Of a stretch of DNA of 64,000 bases, positions 33,075 to 42,593 are shown piece after piece. Position numbers and translations under genes: made by a program. The stretch's first letter is position 1, and each line of letters opens with the position of its first letter. The stretch is taken from the NCBI GenBank assembly GCA_030431635.1, contig JAUIIL010000001.1, positions 434,001 through 498,000 of the forward strand, in the 5' to 3' direction. Under the pieces are notes generated by a model. It worked only from the letters and a program-made list of their open reading frames with translations. It was not told the origin of the DNA and did not search any database. Origin of the DNA: Bacteriovoracia bacterium (GTDB lineage: Bacteria > Bdellovibrionota > Bacteriovoracia > Bacteriovoracales > Bacteriovoracaceae).

Positions 33075-33102
33075 TAACATTCCTTTAGAATAAAACCGAT
33101 AG
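33075..33102 (+). promoter_or_regulatory. Sigma-28-like promoter for fibre 1
   Basis: TAAC-N16-ACCGATAG, 28 bases before the ATG at 33130, resembles the FliA consensus (TAAA-N15-GCCGATAA) in both boxes, with one extra spacer base. Confidence 0.4.
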
Positions 33103-33129
33103 AAGGAAATAGAACAATATCGAGTGTTT

Positions 33130-36100
33130 ATGAAGAAGTTTTTGTTTATACTTTTGTTTTTAGTGACAAGCGTTCATGCTCAATCACCAACAGCTTTTAC
33201 TTATGGTGGGCGTTTGGCAACGGTAACTGGTGCTCCTCAAACAGGGGCTATAACGCTGACATTTGATGTATTTGCTTCTTACGACACAACGACAGCTCTA
33301 TGTACAAAATCAATTCCAACGACTCTAGATAGTAACGGTGTCTTCAATGTGACTGTTGATTTTCTTCCGGCCGAGTGTGGTTCTGTTTCAAATCCCTCTC
33401 CGGCCGCTTTTTCTACAATCCTTTCTGAAATTATCAGTTCTGCTCCAGTTGGAATTCCTCTTATTCGAGTAAGTGACGGAACCACAACATATCCGATGCA
33501 AGCGATGAATGCTTCTCCTATTGCAACTTATGCTGTGACAGCTAATGCTCTTATTGCCGATGGAAGTATTACAGCTAGTAAACTTCAAGGACCAGGGCCT
33601 GGTCCTGGGACATGTCCAGTGGGAGATTTCTTAACGATCCAAGCTTCAGGAGATTTTGCTTGTATTACTCCAGTGGGGCAAGTAGCGAGTGTGACAGATG
33701 GAAATGGGATTGTGAACTCAGGAACGGCCACGGCCCCCATTCTTGATGTTAATGTTGGTGTGGGATTAGGAATAGCAACAGATCAAGTTTATATTTTAAA
33801 TTCAGGTGTTGATACTCTTCAAATCGCTGATGATGCTGTGACAACGGCCAAGATTGGAGACAATCAAGTCACTTTTGCAAAACTTGATAACACTTCTTGT
33901 TCAAACGGTGAAGTTCTTAAAAAAAGTGGTGGACTTTGGGCCTGTGGAGCAGATACAGGTAACGTTTTCTCTGGTGGAACTGATAATATTCTTCCTAAGT
34001 TTTCTTCAAGTGGAGCAACTCTAGTTGATTCTCTTGTGATTGATAATGGGACAGAGGTCACTGTAGGAGGAGATTTCAATTTCACAGGGAGAGTGAAAAA
34101 AAATGGATTAAATTTTATTGATGGAAATAATTCAAATAACTCAGTCATGTTTGGTTTTGGGGCGAGTTTTTCTACAGCGGCCAGAAGAACAACTCTTGTT
34201 GGTGCTAATGCAGGGGACTCAGTGACTGGTGATGATAATACTTTAATCGGGTACAACTCTGGTTCAGGTTTAACTTCTGGAATTGGAAATACTTATGTGG
34301 GTTCTCAATCAGGAAGTGATACAGGGACGGGAAATAATAACGTTGGAGTTGGGATTAGTGCTGGTTCTGCTCTTCAAGCGGGTTCATCCAATACTCTTAT
34401 TGGGGAAACAGCAGGGATTTCTTTGACTGATGGTAATGAGAATACTTTGATTGGTTCTCAGGCAGGAGAGCAATTAACAACTGAAACCAACAATACTTTT
34501 CTTGGAGCTCAAGCAGGGCAATCTAACCAAGGAAGTGGAAACCTTTTTATTGGATACCAAGCGGGACAAAACGTGGCCGCTTCTGCTTTTTCAAACCGTT
34601 TTATTGTTGATAATAAATCTTCTTCTTTTACTCCAGGTTCTTATCCACTTATTAATGGAGACTTTCTTACAGGGCAAGTTCGTGTTCACGAAATTTGTGA
34701 TGAGCAAGGGGCCAACTGTAAAGATATCTCTGGAGGTTGGGGACTTGGTACGATGAATAGTTGGACAATTCAAGGTGATTCAGGATTACCAGGAGCTGTT
34801 TCAGATACAAATACTCTTAATATTGTTGGGGCCAATGGGATCACGACTAACATGCCTAGTGTGGGGAATCCTTTTACTCTCACTATCACTGCTCCCAATA
34901 GATTAACGACGCTTGCTTCAGGGGTGAATGCCGCTCAATCTGGTGCAGCTCAAACGTTAACAGTTACAACTGGTTCTGGTGCAACTTCTCCTGTTCCTAG
35001 GTGGGACTTACCGGCTTCTAATACCCATCAGCTTTTTCTTCCGACAGCGAGTACAGTTGGGACAACGGCAGGGCTTTTAGGAAATTTAGACTATGCTGAC
35101 TTTAGAGCAACATCTGACTTATTTGTTGGAGCACTAAGAACTGATACGAAGTGGTGTTATTATGATGGGATCGCAGGCACAATTATTTGTGATAAAGATT
35201 CTTCAGATATGGTTAACCCTACGGCCAATCAAGTGACAAAAAGTGATGGAACTTTCTTTGTTGATTCTCAAATTACAGATAACGGAACAAATGTTGGGGT
35301 TGGAACCACTACTCCTGGAGTAAAGCTTGATGTTAATGGAGCTGGACGTTTTAATGGAAGTACAACTGTAACTGGTGGGGCCAGCGAATTTATTATTGAA
35401 GATCAGGGTGGAACGGCCAACAGGCGAACAGTGATGGCCGATGTGGCCGGAACTTTTAATGTGAGAAGTGATCTGAATGCAAACGATGATGCGAGTGGTT
35501 TTATGATTTTTGAAACCGCTGGGATCACGATTGGTGGAAATACTGCAACTAATCCAAACTCAAGTGCTATTCTTGATATTCGATCAACTGCTGGAGGGAT
35601 ACTTCCACCAAGGATGACAACGTCGCAAAGAAATGCCATTACTCCGCAAGTAGGACTTATGCTTTATAATACTGATGATAGTAAACTTCAGTATTACAAC
35701 GGAACAGTTTGGACTGATACTGGGATAACAGGAGCAGGTATTTCTCCGGGGACACCTCATCGTATTCAAAAATATAACACTGGTGGGACTGACGTTGAAA
35801 ACTCCGTCATGATTCAAATCGGAGGTAATATCGGTCTTAATGATACAACTCCTAGTGCTGACTTTGATATTGACGACACAGACCCAGGAATTCATCTTCA
35901 AGACACTGACAGTGCAAGTGGATCAAACACCACAACAGCTTCTGTGTCTTTTAGAGACTCGGCTGATATTCAGTATGGGTTTGTAGGGGATACTTCAAGT
36001 GCGAATGATAATATCACACTAGCTGGAACAAATGGAGTTAGACTCCAAACAAACTCAGTTGATAGAATTTATGTTTTGGCAACTGGAGAGACAGGTATTG

Positions 36101-39100
36101 GAGTGGCCACACCTAACAGAGCGCTAGATGTGGCAGGAGATATTGAGTTAGATAATAATGCTACTTACTATCGTTCCAATACTCTCACAAATACAAGCGT
36201 TCGAATGATGGGAATTAATGCTGGTGATGTTGCTTATATGGGGGCAATTGATGCTGGGCCAGTTGGAACAATTCATGATGCTTCATCGACTTCTTTGTTC
36301 TCAGCTTTCTATACTGCTGGCGTTGAGGCCATGCGGATTGATAGCAATGGTTATTTAGGAGTTGGGACAACTGGGCCTACTGGAAATTTGCATGTGAGTG
36401 ATGGAGCTTCAGGTGCGAGTGGAATTGCAGCCGAAGTGATTATTGAAGATAATGACAACGCCATTTTAAACTTTCTTTCTCCTAATACAAATCGAAATGC
36501 TATCTTTTTTGGAGATCCTCAAAATAATAGTGTGGGAAGTATTGTTTATAACCATAATGATAACAATCTGAAAATATCAACATCTGCGAATTTAGCAGCG
36601 ACTTTTGATTCGCTTGGACATTTAGCTGTTGGAACAGGAAATCCACATGCTTCTGCTCGTCTTCATTTGACAGATGCAGATGGTGGTCTGGCGATGCCAC
36701 TCGTGACAACTGTGCAGAGAAACGCGATTAACTCGGGAACTTTTCAAGAAGGGCTTCAAGTTTATAATACCACAGATAAGAAAATGCAGTTTTGGGATGG
36801 TGTTACTTGGCAGAATATGGATGGAGGAACAGGGGTAAACTCAGGGACTGGTAATTATATTATGAAGTATAACGCCGGTGGGACAAACGCGACAGACTCT
36901 ATTCTTTATCAAGATGGTTCAGGAAATATTGGTTTAAGAACAGCAACTCCAGTGGGAGATCTTGAAGTTGTTTCAAGTTCTGGTTATGGGGATGTGATGA
37001 TTAGAGGTGCTGCTGGTAGTGGTGCCAGACTTTATTTAGATGCTGATGCAGGAGTCACAAATAGGGCCGCCATTTATAGGGCCACCGGTGCGACTGGTAA
37101 TATGGTTATAAGTAATACAAGTGGAAGTAATCAGCTTGTACTAGATACAACGGGACAAATAGGAATGGGAACGGCCTCTCCGACAGCAGAGCTTACTCTT
37201 GGACCAAATCCTATTGCTCCTCATACAACATCAGGTACGGCTTTTGTTGTTGGGGATTCGACTCGTGCTTTGATGGAATTACAGAACGCAGCCGTGAGAA
37301 CAGTCTTTCAATCAGTATCCACTCAAGCAGAGATTGGAACTTTAACTAACCATGACTTTGATTTTTATACAAATGGTTCGCATCGAATGGTGATTCAAAA
37401 TAATGGGGATGTTGCTATTGGGATAACAGGGGCAGATACTCGTTTGGATATTTTTGATGCTGGGGTACCAACTCACGCGGCCGATGGTCTTCATGTTGTG
37501 GCCGGTGGATCTGGAGCATCTTATAACACAGTTATTGAGAATGATACTGCTGGCGGAAATGGGCTTAACGTATCTGCTGGTGGAAATGGTTCTCAAACAA
37601 ATACAGCGTTTTCAGTTCAAACAAGCGATAGAACAGAAACAGCGTTTAGAGTTTTTAAAAACGCGACAACTCATCATATAGCAGCTTTTGAAAATTCGCG
37701 TATTGGAGTGGGAGGAATCACAGCTCCTCAGTACCTTTTTCAATTAGGAAATAGCGCCTCTCAATCAGTTTCTCTTGATTATCACAGCTCGACTCATAAT
37801 ACCTCAGCAAATACCGTTGTGGGGTCTGAAGGGGGGATGATTCTTGGAGGACAAGATTCTAATTTAACAATAGCTTTAAGAGAAAACTCTTCTGCTGATA
37901 GTTTTAATATTGTTTCAGGGGACGGGAACTTTAATGCAGATTCAACTTGGGATGAGCATATTCTCTCCATTAATGCTGAAGGGGATATGGCGATGGGGGC
38001 AGCGGCTCCTGTTGATGTTGGTCAAACAGTTTTTAGTATTTTTGCAACAGGAGCAAATGATAGAGGAGCAGCTATTAAACTAGACTCCTCGGGGTATACA
38101 GGAGCTAGTACTAGTAACTATGCTTATCAGCAGTTTTCAACTAAGGCCTACGCTCCAAGTGCAGGTAATGATGGTCTTGAAATAGGAATGGAGAACTCGA
38201 CTGGTCTAGCTTACTTTACTAGAAATCAAGGTGGAGCGACAGGAGCACTAAAAGGATTTGTCATTGATAGTAACGGAGATGTAGGGATTAATAACACTAA
38301 CCCGACAGAACCTCTTCATGTGACAGGGAACGCTTTAATTACAGCGAACTTGAAAGTGAATCAAGTCTGTGATGAAACAGGTGCCAACTGTAAGGATGTT
38401 TCTGCTGGTTGGAGTCCTGTGGCCCAAGGAGCTTCAGGTGCACTTCAATTTAGCGATGGTGCGGGAGCGATTATCGCCGATGATAGTAATCTTGTTTTTG
38501 ATGATACGAATAATAGACTTGGGATTGGGACAAATGCTCCTTCAAGACAAATCCATTTATCAGGAGCAAATGGCGTTGATAACCCAGGTATAAGAATAGA
38601 GAACTACGGTGGTGAAGTCAGAGTTGATGGCTTTAGAGCTGGAGGGACAGAAGGAGCACCTACGGCAGTTGGTGGGGGAGTAAATCTTCTTAAAATTGTT
38701 GGGGGCGGGCATAATGGCTCAAACTTCGATCATGGTGGGGAGATACTTATTACTTCCGATGAAACATGGAACGCAGCCGCTCAAGGGACCCATATCGCTT
38801 TTAAAACGACAACCAATGGAACAACGACTGGTGGTGTTGAAAGAATGAGAATCGATCATAACGGAAATGTGGGGATAGGAGTTACTAATCCTAACGATAA
38901 ACTTGATGTTGATGGTGATATCGATGCGACTGGTTGTGTTCAAGTGGATGATTTAGGGGCCATTGGAGGAACATGTTTATCCGATGAGCGTTTGAAAGAA
39001 GATATTAAGGAACTTGAAAGCTCCCTAGATAAGGTTTTAGCTTTAAATCCAGTTCGCTATATTTGGAGAGCGGATCTTTATGATATCCACCAAAGAGAGG

Positions 39101-39378
39101 GAGCTGAAATTGGGCTTATCGCTCAAGAAGTCGAGAAAGTTTTCCCAGAGATGATCAAGACTGGAGAAGATGGATACAAAAGAGTTCGTTATGATGTTTC
39201 TTTACAGCTAAGGCTTATTGCTGCTTTTAGAGAGTTTTATGGAGAAAATAAAGAGACCGATAGTAAACAAAATCGTGAAATAGCTTCCCTGAAAAAAGAA
39301 GTGAATAACTTAAAAGAGCAGAACCAAGAGCTACAAAAACGTTTAGAAAAAATAGAAGCTATGCTACTTAAAAACTAA
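33130..39378 (+). CDS. Fibre 1: giant exported S74-chaperone mosaic fibre protein
   Basis: 2082 residues. Signal peptide MKKFLFILLFLVTSVHA, then an N-terminal beta domain shared with fibres 2 and 3 (FTYGGRLATVTGAPQTG, GVFNVTVDF, paired Cys). A long shaft follows: two Cys-pair hairpins, a YadA-head-like stretch (34156-34600), two CDE-G-C-D modules, and many GNVGIGT-x-P-x-x-LDV repeats typical of trimeric tail fibres. The C-terminal 132 residues are Peptidase_S74: Ser1951 and Lys1956 in SDERLK, GLIAQEVEKVFPEM, then a coiled coil. By family knowledge this domain folds the trimer and cuts itself off before the Ser. ATG at 33130 is preferred over a GTG six bases upstream. A prey- or surface-binding trimeric fibre is inferred. 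Confidence 0.88.
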   Translation: MKKFLFILLFLVTSVHAQSPTAFTYGGRLATVTGAPQTGAITLTFDVFASYDTTTALCTKSIPTTLDSNGVFNVTVDFLPAECGSVSNPSPAAFSTILSEIISSAPVGIPLIRVSDGTTTYPMQAMNASPIATYAVTANALIADGSITASKLQGPGPGPGTCPVGDFLTIQASGDFACITPVGQVASVTDGNGIVNSGTATAPILDVNVGVGLGIATDQVYILNSGVDTLQIADDAVTTAKIGDNQVTFAKLDNTSCSNGEVLKKSGGLWACGADTGNVFSGGTDNILPKFSSSGATLVDSLVIDNGTEVTVGGDFNFTGRVKKNGLNFIDGNNSNNSVMFGFGASFSTAARRTTLVGANAGDSVTGDDNTLIGYNSGSGLTSGIGNTYVGSQSGSDTGTGNNNVGVGISAGSALQAGSSNTLIGETAGISLTDGNENTLIGSQAGEQLTTETNNTFLGAQAGQSNQGSGNLFIGYQAGQNVAASAFSNRFIVDNKSSSFTPGSYPLINGDFLTGQVRVHEICDEQGANCKDISGGWGLGTMNSWTIQGDSGLPGAVSDTNTLNIVGANGITTNMPSVGNPFTLTITAPNRLTTLASGVNAAQSGAAQTLTVTTGSGATSPVPRWDLPASNTHQLFLPTASTVGTTAGLLGNLDYADFRATSDLFVGALRTDTKWCYYDGIAGTIICDKDSSDMVNPTANQVTKSDGTFFVDSQITDNGTNVGVGTTTPGVKLDVNGAGRFNGSTTVTGGASEFIIEDQGGTANRRTVMADVAGTFNVRSDLNANDDASGFMIFETAGITIGGNTATNPNSSAILDIRSTAGGILPPRMTTSQRNAITPQVGLMLYNTDDSKLQYYNGTVWTDTGITGAGISPGTPHRIQKYNTGGTDVENSVMIQIGGNIGLNDTTPSADFDIDDTDPGIHLQDTDSASGSNTTTASVSFRDSADIQYGFVGDTSSANDNITLAGTNGVRLQTNSVDRIYVLATGETGIGVATPNRALDVAGDIELDNNATYYRSNTLTNTSVRMMGINAGDVAYMGAIDAGPVGTIHDASSTSLFSAFYTAGVEAMRIDSNGYLGVGTTGPTGNLHVSDGASGASGIAAEVIIEDNDNAILNFLSPNTNRNAIFFGDPQNNSVGSIVYNHNDNNLKISTSANLAATFDSLGHLAVGTGNPHASARLHLTDADGGLAMPLVTTVQRNAINSGTFQEGLQVYNTTDKKMQFWDGVTWQNMDGGTGVNSGTGNYIMKYNAGGTNATDSILYQDGSGNIGLRTATPVGDLEVVSSSGYGDVMIRGAAGSGARLYLDADAGVTNRAAIYRATGATGNMVISNTSGSNQLVLDTTGQIGMGTASPTAELTLGPNPIAPHTTSGTAFVVGDSTRALMELQNAAVRTVFQSVSTQAEIGTLTNHDFDFYTNGSHRMVIQNNGDVAIGITGADTRLDIFDAGVPTHAADGLHVVAGGSGASYNTVIENDTAGGNGLNVSAGGNGSQTNTAFSVQTSDRTETAFRVFKNATTHHIAAFENSRIGVGGITAPQYLFQLGNSASQSVSLDYHSSTHNTSANTVVGSEGGMILGGQDSNLTIALRENSSADSFNIVSGDGNFNADSTWDEHILSINAEGDMAMGAAAPVDVGQTVFSIFATGANDRGAAIKLDSSGYTGASTSNYAYQQFSTKAYAPSAGNDGLEIGMENSTGLAYFTRNQGGATGALKGFVIDSNGDVGINNTNPTEPLHVTGNALITANLKVNQVCDETGANCKDVSAGWSPVAQGASGALQFSDGAGAIIADDSNLVFDDTNNRLGIGTNAPSRQIHLSGANGVDNPGIRIENYGGEVRVDGFRAGGTEGAPTAVGGGVNLLKIVGGGHNGSNFDHGGEILITSDETWNAAAQGTHIAFKTTTNGTTTGGVERMRIDHNGNVGIGVTNPNDKLDVDGDIDATGCVQVDDLGAIGGTCLSDERLKEDIKELESSLDKVLALNPVRYIWRADLYDIHQREGAEIGLIAQEVEKVFPEMIKTGEDGYKRVRYDVSLQLRLIAAFREFYGENKETDSKQNREIASLKKEVNNLKEQNQELQKRLEKIEAMLLKN
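34156..34600 (+). repeat. YadA-head-like NT-x-IG-x-x-AG repeats in fibre 1
   Basis: About eight units of 16-19 residues with cores such as DNTLIGYNSG, GNTYVGSQSG, NNNVGVGISAG, SNTLIGETAG, ENTLIGSQAG, NNTFLGAQAG and GNLFIGYQAG. The N-T-x-I/V-G-x-x-A/S-G core matches left-handed parallel beta-roll repeats of trimeric autotransporter heads and some tail fibres. In a trimer it would form a globular head partway along the shaft. Confidence 0.75.
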
Positions 39379-39770
39379 CCAGCTGTAACAACAGTTAAAG
39401 TCTCATCTTTTAATTGACCTTGGAAAACTTTAAAAGTGAATTTAATTCCACTTTCTCCTTCATCATCTAAAGTACTATTAATAATGACGTCACAATTTGT
39501 CGTTTTTTCTTTGTTGTCATAAAAACAATCAAATTTTTTAAGTCTGACTTCGTCATAATACTTTGTATCGAAAAGCTTTGATATTTCTGCTTTGACATAA
39601 AAAGGATCGAGGTAGCTAACATCGTCACCACCAGCTCCTTGAAGTTTTAAGTTCTGGGCCTTAATGATGGTTCTTAGAATGTTGATCCCTCCTGAGTAAT
39701 CGACTTTTGACTGGGCGAAAACTTGGGATGCGGATACAAGTAGGGTAAAGAAGAGAATAAAGTGCTTCAC
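39375..39770 (-). CDS. Small exported protein of unknown function
   Basis: The GTG at 39770 is chosen because GGAGGTCC lies directly upstream and the product begins VKHFILFFTLLVSASQVFA, a signal peptide. An ATG at 39821 would put 17 polar residues before it. The 131-residue product has a Gly-Gly-Asp-Asp segment (QGAGGDDVSYLDP), a Cys pair (FDCFYDNKEKTTNCDV) and a beta-rich end (KFTFKVFQGQLKDETLTV). It lies on the opposite strand inside the fibre locus and overlaps the end of fibre 1 by four bases. No family recognised. Confidence 0.6.
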   Translation of the reverse strand: MKHFILFFTLLVSASQVFAQSKVDYSGGINILRTIIKAQNLKLQGAGGDDVSYLDPFYVKAEISKLFDTKYYDEVRLKKFDCFYDNKEKTTNCDVIINSTLDDEGESGIKFTFKVFQGQLKDETLTVVTAG

Positions 39771-39851
39771 AAGGACCTCCAAAATTTGAGAAATTCTATA
39801 TTTTTGTGGTGGGGACTTCAATTAAGAAGTTTAAAATGGTAAAAAATTCTC

Positions 39852-41078
39852 ATGAAAACTTTAATTTTAGCTCTTCTTTTTCTTGTTAGTGCCAAGGCCA
39901 TTAATCTTCAAAAATTTCACTTCTCCAATTCCCCTGTCTTTGCCACTGTTGAAGACGCTATTTTAGATGATGGTTTTATTACAACAGATTATAAGTATAT
40001 TTTAGTGACCAGTTATAATTATGTAGAGTCTCCTCTTGTTCGTATTGATAATGATAACAGGCTTAATTCAGAAATAGAGTGGATGAATACTCTTAATCTA
40101 GGAGGAGCCTATAAATTAAGTTCTGAGTTTCAAGTGGGAATGAGTACTTTTATCACTAATGAGAAGGCCATCGCAGAGAATGCCAGCGGGTATGAAACAA
40201 AAAATGTCTTAGGTGATACAACAATAGATTTCAAATATAAGTTCTTTGAAAAAAACAGGCTCGCTATAGCTTTTGTTCCTAAACTTTATCTTCCAACAGG
40301 TGATGAAAAATTCTATACATCAAATGATAAAGTAGGTTCTTTTATTGGCTTTGCCTTAGAGAAGGCTTTTTCTCATTTTGAAGTGGCCGTTAATATCGGG
40401 CACAAAGATAACCACGGTGCTCTTTATGATGTTATTGATCATAGAGAGCAGTTTCACTTCTCTATTGGGGCCTTAAAACCAGTAAGTGATAAACTGGATT
40501 TGACAGCAGAGTTTTTTCGCGATTTTCCTTATGATTCTCATAACCAGCAGTCTCCTAGTGAGTTTAACTTGGGCCTTCGTTACTCTCCTTGGACGAACAA
40601 GGCCATTTTTGCTGGAGTGGGCTCGGGATCTTTTAATAACGAAGAGGCCACAGATATGAGAATTTTTGCTGGGATTAAATTTTTTCCTAATCAAAAGAAG
40701 AAGTCTCCTAAAGTGGTTAAAGAAGAGAAGAAGTATGGGATTTTCTACAAACTTTTTAATGTCTATTTTGAAACAAATAATTCTCGCATCCAAGAAACAG
40801 AAAAAGAGAAACTTCACTTTATGATTGATAAATTTAAAGAAGACCCGTATCTCACAAAGATTGTCATTGAAGGGTATTCAAGCAGTATCGGAAATAAAAA
40901 TTATAATATGCGCCTTAGTGATAAAAGAGCTCAGGCCGTGAAAGAGTTTCTGATTGAGAAGGGGATTGCTCCAGAGATTATTGAGGTCGTTGGACACGGA
41001 AGCAGTGAGGCCTCTAAAGAAACACTTGATAGTGGAATGGATAGAAAAGTGATGTTTAGGCTTTATAGAAGTCGCTAA
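39852..41078 (+). CDS. Outer-membrane barrel with C-terminal OmpA peptidoglycan-binding domain
   Basis: 408 residues. Signal peptide MKTLILALLFLVSAKA. Residues about 20-285 are amphipathic strands of the phenol-degradation/MetA-like barrel type (LNLGGAYKLSSEFQVGMSTF, IAFVPKLYLPTGDEKF, FNLGLRYSPWTNKAIFAGVG). A Lys-rich linker leads to an OmpA-like domain (about 300-405): NVYFETNNSRIQETEKEKL, IEGYSSSIGNKNYNMRLSDKRA, and VVGHGSSEAS. The usual Asp and Arg that grip diaminopimelate appear as N-x-x-LSDKRA. It sits between fibres 1 and 2, suggesting it could tether fibre components to the peptidoglycan or outer membrane (inference). Confidence 0.85.
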   Translation: MKTLILALLFLVSAKAINLQKFHFSNSPVFATVEDAILDDGFITTDYKYILVTSYNYVESPLVRIDNDNRLNSEIEWMNTLNLGGAYKLSSEFQVGMSTFITNEKAIAENASGYETKNVLGDTTIDFKYKFFEKNRLAIAFVPKLYLPTGDEKFYTSNDKVGSFIGFALEKAFSHFEVAVNIGHKDNHGALYDVIDHREQFHFSIGALKPVSDKLDLTAEFFRDFPYDSHNQQSPSEFNLGLRYSPWTNKAIFAGVGSGSFNNEEATDMRIFAGIKFFPNQKKKSPKVVKEEKKYGIFYKLFNVYFETNNSRIQETEKEKLHFMIDKFKEDPYLTKIVIEGYSSSIGNKNYNMRLSDKRAQAVKEFLIEKGIAPEIIEVVGHGSSEASKETLDSGMDRKVMFRLYRSR

Positions 41079-41152
41079 CTACCTGTTTTTTCTATGAAAA
41101 ATATACAGCCTTGATTGACTCGAGGCGCATACAGAGGGCATAGTTTCAGCTT

Positions 41153-42583
41153 ATGAAAAATTTGTTTTTATTTTTCTCTTCTCTTCTACTCTTAAACTCT
41201 TGTGGCAAGAATGCTTTCTTAGGTAAGGGGGGCTCGACTGAATCAAGTATTTTCCCTATCGCGACTGGTGTTCTTTCAATAACTACAGATGGGCCGTATG
41301 AGTTTGAAGATTTGATTCCAAATGATAGCAATATAAAAACTTTTACTGTGACAAATAATGGAGATGTAAGTCTTGATGGAGTGACTTTTAGTAGTAATTC
41401 TTCTTTATTTGAAGTTGTGTCGAATAGTTGTGCTGTTGAATTAAAGCCAGGACAGAGTTGTGAGTACACTGTTTCTTTTAACCCAGATAGTGATGGAAAT
41501 TACACTGGAGAAGTCACTTTAAGCGCTGTCGCTGGAAATGAGCAAGTTCAAAAAACGATTCAACTTACTGGAAGTGGAAATCTTTTTGATCAACCAGTTG
41601 GAAATGAGTTCTCTTTAGATTTTTTGAAAAGTGATGAGATTAATTTTTCTCAAGTGGGAATTGGAAGTTTAAAATCGAAGCTTCTTTTCTTAAGCCTGAG
41701 TAATCCCAATCTTGAGTTTGTTAAAATAAGAGCACGTGAAAATACAATGGTGACAGTAGAGCTGCAATCAAGCTCAACTTTTTGTCAAAGTTCAAACTCT
41801 CTTTCCTGCCCACTTAAAATCACTGTTTCTCCGACAAGTGAAGGGGACTTTAGTGAGTATGTTTATATTGAAGTGAAAAACTCTTCAAATGAAGTTATCA
41901 CACTTCCTATTAAAATTGTTTTTACTGGTATTCAATCTTCGGGTTGTACTGAAACATATGAAGAACTCTCTGCTGTGACGAATCCACTTAATTATGATAA
42001 TTATGTGACTCATTTGACTCTACCTTATTTGACGAGTTCAGGGCAAACGGCAGTAACTCTTGAGACTCTTTATAATAATGATTTCAATCAAGTTCTGACT
42101 CAAAATGGGCAAAATGTTTATTACATTAAAAACGCCATGGCCTTCTTCTCTTTTGAAGTCGCTCCTAAAAATGGTGAAGACTTAACTAATACTAGGCTTT
42201 TACTTGATATGTATAAAATGAATGATGCCACTGGAGAGCAAAATAAAACAGAAATCATCTGTCTTTTGGATGTTCTTAAATGTTCGGGGAAAAGATTTTA
42301 TACAGGCCAGTACCAATATCTTGTGAATTCAAACTTTAGTGTTCTTAACGAAGACTTTATCTCAGAAATAGAGAGTTATGACCAAGTTCTTGGGAATGTG
42401 AATTATTTATTTCATGGAAAACTTAATTTTAATTTTTCAGCTTCTTTAGATGAAGATTTAACTGATATTGAAAATCTTATCTCTCAAAATGAAACACTTA
42501 GTTTTACTGTTGCTGATGATACAAAATTGGTGAGAAATCCTTTTCTTATTCTTGAGTATCAGAAAACGATGAGTTGTCAGTAG
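41153..42583 (+). CDS. Lipoprotein with choice-of-anchor-D (ASH-like) Ig domain
   Basis: 476 residues. A lipobox ends LLLLNSC-GKN, so Cys at about position 17 is lipidated. Residues about 45-145 are an ASPM-SPD2-Hydin-like Ig domain of the choice-of-anchor-D type: NIKTFTVTNNGDVSLDGVTF, CAVELKPGQSCEYTVSFNP, and NYTGEVTLSAVAG. A second, more divergent domain follows (about 150-260: SNPNLEFVKIRAREN; EGDFSEYVYIEVKNSS). The C-terminal third is mixed, with several Cys. Such proteins are usually outer-membrane surface lipoproteins. It lies between the OmpA-like barrel and a small exported helical protein, inside the fibre locus. Confidence 0.78.
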   Translation: MKNLFLFFSSLLLLNSCGKNAFLGKGGSTESSIFPIATGVLSITTDGPYEFEDLIPNDSNIKTFTVTNNGDVSLDGVTFSSNSSLFEVVSNSCAVELKPGQSCEYTVSFNPDSDGNYTGEVTLSAVAGNEQVQKTIQLTGSGNLFDQPVGNEFSLDFLKSDEINFSQVGIGSLKSKLLFLSLSNPNLEFVKIRARENTMVTVELQSSSTFCQSSNSLSCPLKITVSPTSEGDFSEYVYIEVKNSSNEVITLPIKIVFTGIQSSGCTETYEELSAVTNPLNYDNYVTHLTLPYLTSSGQTAVTLETLYNNDFNQVLTQNGQNVYYIKNAMAFFSFEVAPKNGEDLTNTRLLLDMYKMNDATGEQNKTEIICLLDVLKCSGKRFYTGQYQYLVNSNFSVLNEDFISEIESYDQVLGNVNYLFHGKLNFNFSASLDEDLTDIENLISQNETLSFTVADDTKLVRNPFLILEYQKTMSCQ

Positions 42584-42593
42584 TGAGCGTTAA

